From contig JAIXVO010000496.1 in the NCBI GenBank assembly GCA_027482985.1, positions 1 to 9,232 on the forward strand: a stretch of DNA of 9,232 nt, read 5' to 3'. The position numbers were made by a program, and so were the translations under genes. This DNA is from Cyanobacteriota bacterium. GTDB lineage: Bacteria; Cyanobacteriota; Cyanobacteriia; Leptolyngbyales; Leptolyngbyaceae. The notes beneath the pieces were generated by a model. It worked only from the letters and a program-made list of their open reading frames with translations, had not been told where the DNA came from and ran no database searches. Positions 6,340 to 9,232 of this stretch are shown piece after piece. Position 1 is the first letter of the stretch. Every line of letters begins with the position of its first letter.

Positions 6340-8076
6340 CTACTCTGTTAAGTACTCATACGTCTCAATCAACTTCTTGATCGTGCGTTGATGATCTTTC
6401 ATGATGATGGGAGGATTCGCGCCCCGGAATTTAACGACCTGTTCACCCACGATGTCGGCTGCGAGTTGGTTGATCGAGTCGATCAGTTCTTCGGGGCTGG
6501 TGAAATTATCTTCAGCAATGCGGTTGAGCATGCGGGTAGGGTTGGATTCTTGCGCGATCGCCTTGAGCACTTGCAGTTCATATTCCGGGAGTTGCACCAT
6601 AAAGTCAGTCCACAAGTCGGACAATTCCTGATCGGTGGTTTCCTCGTCCCAGGGTTCTGGCTCTAGGGGTTGAGGTTTGGGGCGGGTAATGGGACGTTCC
6701 AGGACTGGTTTTTGACTAACCTGATGACCGTTTCTGGTTTCTGGAGCCGCTACTTCTACAGGAGGGCTGGGACTAGGGGCGGGTTGCTGGCGAAGAGCAG
6801 TTTTCTGCGCCTGGAGTTGGGTAATTTGTTTTTCGAGCGATTCTTTTTCCTGCCGCCGATCGCGAATTTGTTTCTCGACTTTTTGCAAGCTGTCCTGTGT
6901 CGCCTGTAATTGCGATCGCTGGTGCTGCAATTGCTTGATTTCCTGCTCCAGTTGGGCCTTTTGAGTCGCCCATTGTTGGACCTCGGTTTGCAACGTGCGA
7001 TTGGCAGAATGCTGTTGTTGCAGAGTCGCCAGATCAGCTTCCAGTTGCGCTTTTTGGCGTTCCAGTTGGGGTAACTCCTGTTGCAGCGAGATCGCCTGTT
7101 GCCGAGCCGATCGCAAACTGGCCAGTTCCTGCTCTAACTGGGCTTTTTGGGATTCCAGTTGCCGGACTGCTGGCGATTGGGGTTGGGGTGGACTGGAAGC
7201 CTGCATCCGGCTAAGTTGTTGTTCCAGTTCGGCTTGCTCCTGGCGTTTGGCAGTTACCTGGCTCTCCAGCGATCGCAATTCGGTCTGTAACGCCGTCACC
7301 TGCCCCTGGAGTTGCTTCAAGGCTTTCTGGAGGGGATTCGCACCGGATTCTAGCTCCTGCTTTTTCGTCTCCAGATACACCACATACTCGTCTAACTCCC
7401 GCCGACAGCGCTCTAACTCCTGCACTTCCTGCGCCAAATTCTTGCCCGTGGCATCCAGATGTTGCTTTTGTTGCTTCAAATGCTGGACATCTTGAATCAG
7501 CTGATCCCGCACCTGCCGCTGGTCACTCACCTGCGCATTGACCTGGGCTAACTCACTCTGCAACTGATTCAGGCTGGCAGTAATTTTCTGTTTAGTCGCT
7601 GCCGCCTCACTAATAAATTGCGTCAACGAAGCTGGTTGAAATTCCGGCTGAATGGCTGCCGTCGTTTCCGCGATCGCGGCTTGCATCTGCTCCGGCGAAG
7701 GGGGTGCCGCCAAATTCCAACTTACAACTGGGGACGCATAGGGGTTGGCACTGGGCAATTGGCGTTGGCGTAAGGTGTCCTGCATGGATTGGAGCGCTGC
7801 CGTCACTCGTTCTTTCTCTGCCGAAAGATCAATCACAGTCTGTTCTTCTTCTGCCCGCCGCCGCTGGAGCGATCGAATTTGTTGTCGCAGGGCCAGCAAG
7901 CGCTGATCGGTAGATTGATTCCGGTACCAGTTGACTGCCGCCGCTGTCGCAAACGCCGTTACCAGCGCAGACGAACCTGCCACCAGCGATCCACCCAGAT
8001 CGCTGGTCATCACCAAACTCACTCCAAAACTGCCAATAAAAGCAATGGTTCCGAGAACCAACCAGGGATTTAACAT
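6340..8076 (-). CDS. Membrane-anchored long coiled-coil protein with TerB-C-like C-terminal domain
   Basis: 578 residues from the ATG at 8074-8076 to TAG at 6340-6342. An in-frame TTG six bases upstream (8080-8082) is possible but neither start has a clear Shine-Dalgarno, so ATG is preferred. Two hydrophobic segments (about residues 5-23 and 29-48) should anchor it as a hairpin in a membrane, followed by charged NWYRNQ. Heptad-rich, Gln/Glu/Leu coiled coil runs from about 52 to 107 and from about 150 to 430, broken by Pro-rich stretches at about 109-130 and 293-302. A Pro-rich linker (about 432-475) leads to a C-terminal globular domain (485-578) with LWxxFMVQLPEYELQVLKAI, IAEDNFTSPEELIDSINQLAADIVGE and a final helical segment. 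That domain resembles the TerB-C (tellurite-resistance-associated) domain seen on cyanobacterial coiled-coil proteins; this assignment is from memory of the pattern. No ter gene is adjacent. Role unknown; a scaffold or tether at a membrane is an inference. Confidence 0.88.
   Translation of the reverse strand: MLNPWLVLGTIAFIGSFGVSLVMTSDLGGSLVAGSSALVTAFATAAAVNWYRNQSTDQRLLALRQQIRSLQRRRAEEEQTVIDLSAEKERVTAALQSMQDTLRQRQLPSANPYASPVVSWNLAAPPSPEQMQAAIAETTAAIQPEFQPASLTQFISEAAATKQKITASLNQLQSELAQVNAQVSDQRQVRDQLIQDVQHLKQQKQHLDATGKNLAQEVQELERCRRELDEYVVYLETKKQELESGANPLQKALKQLQGQVTALQTELRSLESQVTAKRQEQAELEQQLSRMQASSPPQPQSPAVRQLESQKAQLEQELASLRSARQQAISLQQELPQLERQKAQLEADLATLQQQHSANRTLQTEVQQWATQKAQLEQEIKQLQHQRSQLQATQDSLQKVEKQIRDRRQEKESLEKQITQLQAQKTALRQQPAPSPSPPVEVAAPETRNGHQVSQKPVLERPITRPKPQPLEPEPWDEETTDQELSDLWTDFMVQLPEYELQVLKAIAQESNPTRMLNRIAEDNFTSPEELIDSINQLAADIVGEQVVKFRGANPPIIMKDHQRTIKKLIETYEYLTE
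6957..7148 (-). repeat. Internal 31-residue repeat in the coiled coil (QKAQLE)
   Basis: The hexapeptide QKAQLE recurs at residues 310, 341 and 372 (ATG numbering) with surrounding similarity (LESQKAQLEQELASL, LERQKAQLEADLATL, WATQKAQLEQEIKQL). The period is exactly 31 residues, i.e. four heptads plus three, implying a regular stutter in the coiled coil and growth by internal duplication. The boundaries given are approximate. Confidence 0.7.
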
Positions 8077-8182
8077 AGGCAAACTGGTCGCCAGCCTGCG
8101 ACAGTGGCGTAGATTAATGGTACGTCGGGATGAGAGAAATGGGGGATTGTTTAGGGAAGGGAGGAGGAGGGAGGGGAAGGGA

Positions 8183-8207
8183 GGAGTCAGGAGTCAGGAG
8201 TCAGGAG
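8183..8207. repeat. Tandem heptamer GGAGTCA, three copies plus partial
   Basis: Three perfect contiguous copies at 8183-8189, 8190-8196 and 8197-8203, then a partial GGAG. The same heptamer appears once in the 6229-6339 spacer. It fits the short tandemly repeated heptanucleotide class of filamentous cyanobacteria. Confidence 0.9.
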
Positions 8208-8218
8208 GGGAAACCGTA

Positions 8219-8241
8219 GAGACGTGCCGCTGGTACGTCTC
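8219..8241. repeat. Imperfect palindrome GAGACGTGCC-GCT-GGTACGTCTC
   Basis: Two 10-bp arms (8219-8228 and 8232-8241) around a 3-bp loop pair perfectly except for one position, which would be a G-U wobble in RNA. It lies 61 bp upstream of the DUF2459 start. GAGACGT-type palindromes are common dispersed intergenic repeats in cyanobacteria. It could be a repeat relic, an RNA hairpin in the leader of the downstream gene, or an operator; the sequence does not decide. Confidence 0.75.
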
Positions 8242-8292
8242 AATTGGGAGACAGAAGGGGTAAAACCGTCTGGGCGGGAGATGAAGAGAAGC

Positions 8293-8298
8293 AAGGGA
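8293..8298 (+). promoter_or_regulatory. Shine-Dalgarno-like AAGGGA supporting the start at 8303
   Basis: AAGGGA lies four bases before the ATG at 8303. This favours that ATG over the in-frame GTG at 8309 and ATG at 8315, although a GGGGGT stretch precedes the latter. Confidence 0.5.
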
Positions 8299-8302
8299 AC
8301 CA

Positions 8303-9019
8303 ATGGGGGTGCGGATGGGGTGGTTGAAGGTGGTGGGGAAGACGATCGCGATCGCGGGATTGACGATCGCGGGTGGGGTGACGCTACTGGCGATCGCGAG
8401 TGTGACACCCCGCAAATGGAGTTTTCCAGAGAATTATTCGTGTCAAATCAAGATCTACATTGCCAGTGATGGCTTTCATACCAATTTTTTCGTGCCTGTA
8501 GAAACTCCCGAATTTAACTGGCGGACGCAGTTTGACCTGGATCAGATTGCCAACCAACCCAGTCAGGCTTACCGGTACCTGCAATTTGGCTGGGGCGATC
8601 GCATTTTCTATATCGAAACACCTTCCTGGGATCAGGTCAGTCTCTCGAACGCGCTCCGGGCACTGTTCTACTGGCAAAATCAAGCCGCCATTTTTGTCAA
8701 AGGGCATCCCTCCCTACCCCAACTTCAGGATGAACAACTGCAATGCGTCAAACTCAGTGCCGCTGACTACCTGGCCCTCATGCAATTCATCCGCAGCACT
8801 TTTGAAGCGGGCGATCGCGGTCAACCCCAACGCCTCGCCAGCGGCCAAGACCAGTCCAGCGGATTTTTCGCCGCCACGGGCAATTACTCCATCCTCAACA
8901 CCTGCAACACCTGGACCGCCAACGGTCTCCGCACCGCCAATGTCAACACGCCCCTCTGGGCTGGACTCGCGACCCCGATTATGTGGCAACTCAGGAATGG
9001 GTGTCAGTGTGAGGAATGA
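8303..9019 (+). CDS. DUF2459 (TIGR02117-like) family protein, membrane-anchored
   Basis: 238 residues, ATG at 8303 with an upstream AAGGGA, TGA at 9017-9019. A hydrophobic segment at about residues 14-34 after a short basic N-terminus is a signal anchor or signal peptide, placing the rest outside the cytoplasmic membrane. The following domain carries the hallmarks of DUF2459: DGFHTNFFVP (56-64), QFGWGDRIFY (94-103), LSNALRALFYW (114-124), and NTCNTWTANGLR (199-210) followed by TPLWAGLATPIMWQL. His59 and Cys201, in the two best-conserved blocks, would suit a thiol-type active site, but that is inference; the family has no established activity. Other cysteines are at 47, 148, 234 and 236. Length and motif order look complete, so the gene is probably intact. 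It is divergent from the coiled-coil gene and nothing nearby explains its role; family members are sometimes described near urease genes, none of which are present here. Confidence 0.88.
   Translation: MGVRMGWLKVVGKTIAIAGLTIAGGVTLLAIASVTPRKWSFPENYSCQIKIYIASDGFHTNFFVPVETPEFNWRTQFDLDQIANQPSQAYRYLQFGWGDRIFYIETPSWDQVSLSNALRALFYWQNQAAIFVKGHPSLPQLQDEQLQCVKLSAADYLALMQFIRSTFEAGDRGQPQRLASGQDQSSGFFAATGNYSILNTCNTWTANGLRTANVNTPLWAGLATPIMWQLRNGCQCEE
8343..8397 (+). repeat. Cluster of HIP1 palindromes in the DUF2459 anchor
   Basis: Within 55 bp there are two perfect GCGATCGC sites (8348-8355, 8390-8397) and overlapping near-matches (CGATCGC at 8343 and again near 8373). They encode the Ala-Ile and Thr-Ile runs of the hydrophobic anchor. 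HIP1 is the highly iterated palindrome of many cyanobacterial genomes, and this cluster supports the taxonomic call. Confidence 0.85.
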
Positions 9020-9028
9020 AGGGAGGGA

Positions 9029-9066
9029 GAGGGAGAGGGAGGGAGGAGCAGGAAGGGGGAGGAAGG
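9029..9066 (+). repeat. 38-bp perfect inverted repeat, left arm (partner 9194-9231)
   Basis: Bases 9029-9066 are all purine except one C and are the exact reverse complement of 9194-9231. The loop is 127 bp. The match ends at 9067 on the inner side and at 9028/9232 on the outer side. Confidence 0.93.
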
Positions 9067-9193
9067 GGAGAGACGTGCCGCGGCTTGTTTGTGTGGCAGG
9101 CAGGCAGTAAATCTTCATGAATTGCGTCTATGGTCAGCCATTCAAGGTCTGTTTTGCGCTCCCTCCCATCTTTCTGCCGCTTGTCTCCCTCTT

Positions 9194-9231
9194 CCTTCCT
9201 CCCCCTTCCTGCTCCTCCCTCCCTCTCCCTC
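9194..9231 (-). repeat. 38-bp perfect inverted repeat, right arm (partner 9029-9066)
   Basis: Pyrimidine-rich arm reaching one base from the end of the window. Because the window ends here, imperfect outward continuation cannot be judged. It may be the terminal repeat of a small non-autonomous element, a structured 3' end for transcripts from either side, or an artefact of joining. Confidence 0.93.
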
Positions 9232-9232
9232 C

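Larger units (their letters stand above)
8077..8302. other. Divergent spacer between coiled-coil gene and DUF2459 gene
   Basis: 226 bp without a gene. It must hold the promoters of both flanking genes, which point away from each other, but no convincing -35/-10 pair stands out on either strand. Contents: a purine-rich plus-strand tract (about 8130-8215), a GGAGTCA tandem repeat (8183-8203), and an imperfect palindrome (8219-8241). A short partial look-alike of the palindrome region lies at 8108-8126. Confidence 0.75.
9020..9232. other. Non-coding tail with 38-bp inverted repeat
   Basis: No supported gene follows the DUF2459 stop. The region starts with a purine-rich tract (9020-9072), then GAGACGTGCCGC (9070-9081, identical to 8219-8230), then about 110 bp of mixed sequence including GGCAGGCAGGCAG (about 9097-9109), and ends in a pyrimidine-rich tract complementary to the first. 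Confidence 0.8.

Noticed and set aside
6995..7495. Open plus-strand frame opposite the coiled-coil gene, rich in Cys and Ser
   Set aside because: Composition is what antisense of Gln/Leu/Glu-rich coiled coil gives; no start signal or domain.
8080..8082. TTG start two codons upstream of the ATG of the coiled-coil gene
   Set aside because: No ribosome binding site favours it and the nearby ATG is the more usual choice; the difference is two residues.
8532..9118. Overlapping alternative frames on both strands over DUF2459 (8532-9110 plus, 8714-9118 minus)
   Set aside because: The DUF2459 motifs are in the 8303-9019 frame; the others run into the purine-rich low-complexity tail and lack motifs.
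1..9232. A defence, toxin-antitoxin or biosynthetic system
   Set aside because: None of the three genes carries nuclease, ATPase, helicase, transferase or toxin motifs that I can recognise, and their orientations do not form an operon.

Overview
The window looks like chromosomal DNA of a cyanobacterium, probably a filamentous one. The highly iterated palindrome GCGATCGC occurs at least a dozen times on both sides of gene boundaries (for example 800-807, 2543-2550, 8348-8355, 8390-8397, 8595-8602, 8811-8818). The spacers carry 7-bp short tandem repeats and GAGACGTGCC-type inverted repeats of the kind common in cyanobacterial intergenic DNA. No rRNA, tRNA, CRISPR array, transposase or recognisable defence gene is present.

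Layout: (1) 1-6228, plus strand: the 3' part of a giant, repeat-built and probably surface or extracellular protein; its start lies outside the window. It consists of twelve Big_9/cadherin-like Ig repeats, one longer divergent cadherin-like repeat, and a C-terminal ELWxxDGT-type beta-propeller. A second, unrelated seven-bladed TolB/PD40-like propeller sits inside the third Ig repeat. (2) 6229-6339: a short spacer with a heptamer repeat between convergent genes. (3) 6340-8076, minus strand: a membrane-anchored, very long coiled-coil protein with a C-terminal domain resembling TerB-C. (4) 8077-8302: a divergent spacer holding a purine-rich tract, a 7-bp tandem repeat and an imperfect palindrome. 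(5) 8303-9019, plus strand: a DUF2459 (TIGR02117-like) protein with an N-terminal membrane anchor. (6) 9020-9232: non-coding DNA dominated by a perfect 38-bp inverted repeat of a purine-rich sequence.

The three genes do not form an operon (convergent, then divergent), and nothing in the sequence ties them into one pathway beyond a shared envelope or surface flavour. I see no clear new multi-gene system. The most notable feature is the propeller nested inside an Ig repeat. Removing exactly 1197 bp (399 codons) restores a perfect 97-codon repeat, and the whole recipient repeat has a lower GC content than its neighbours. Next most notable is the 38-bp inverted repeat at the right end.
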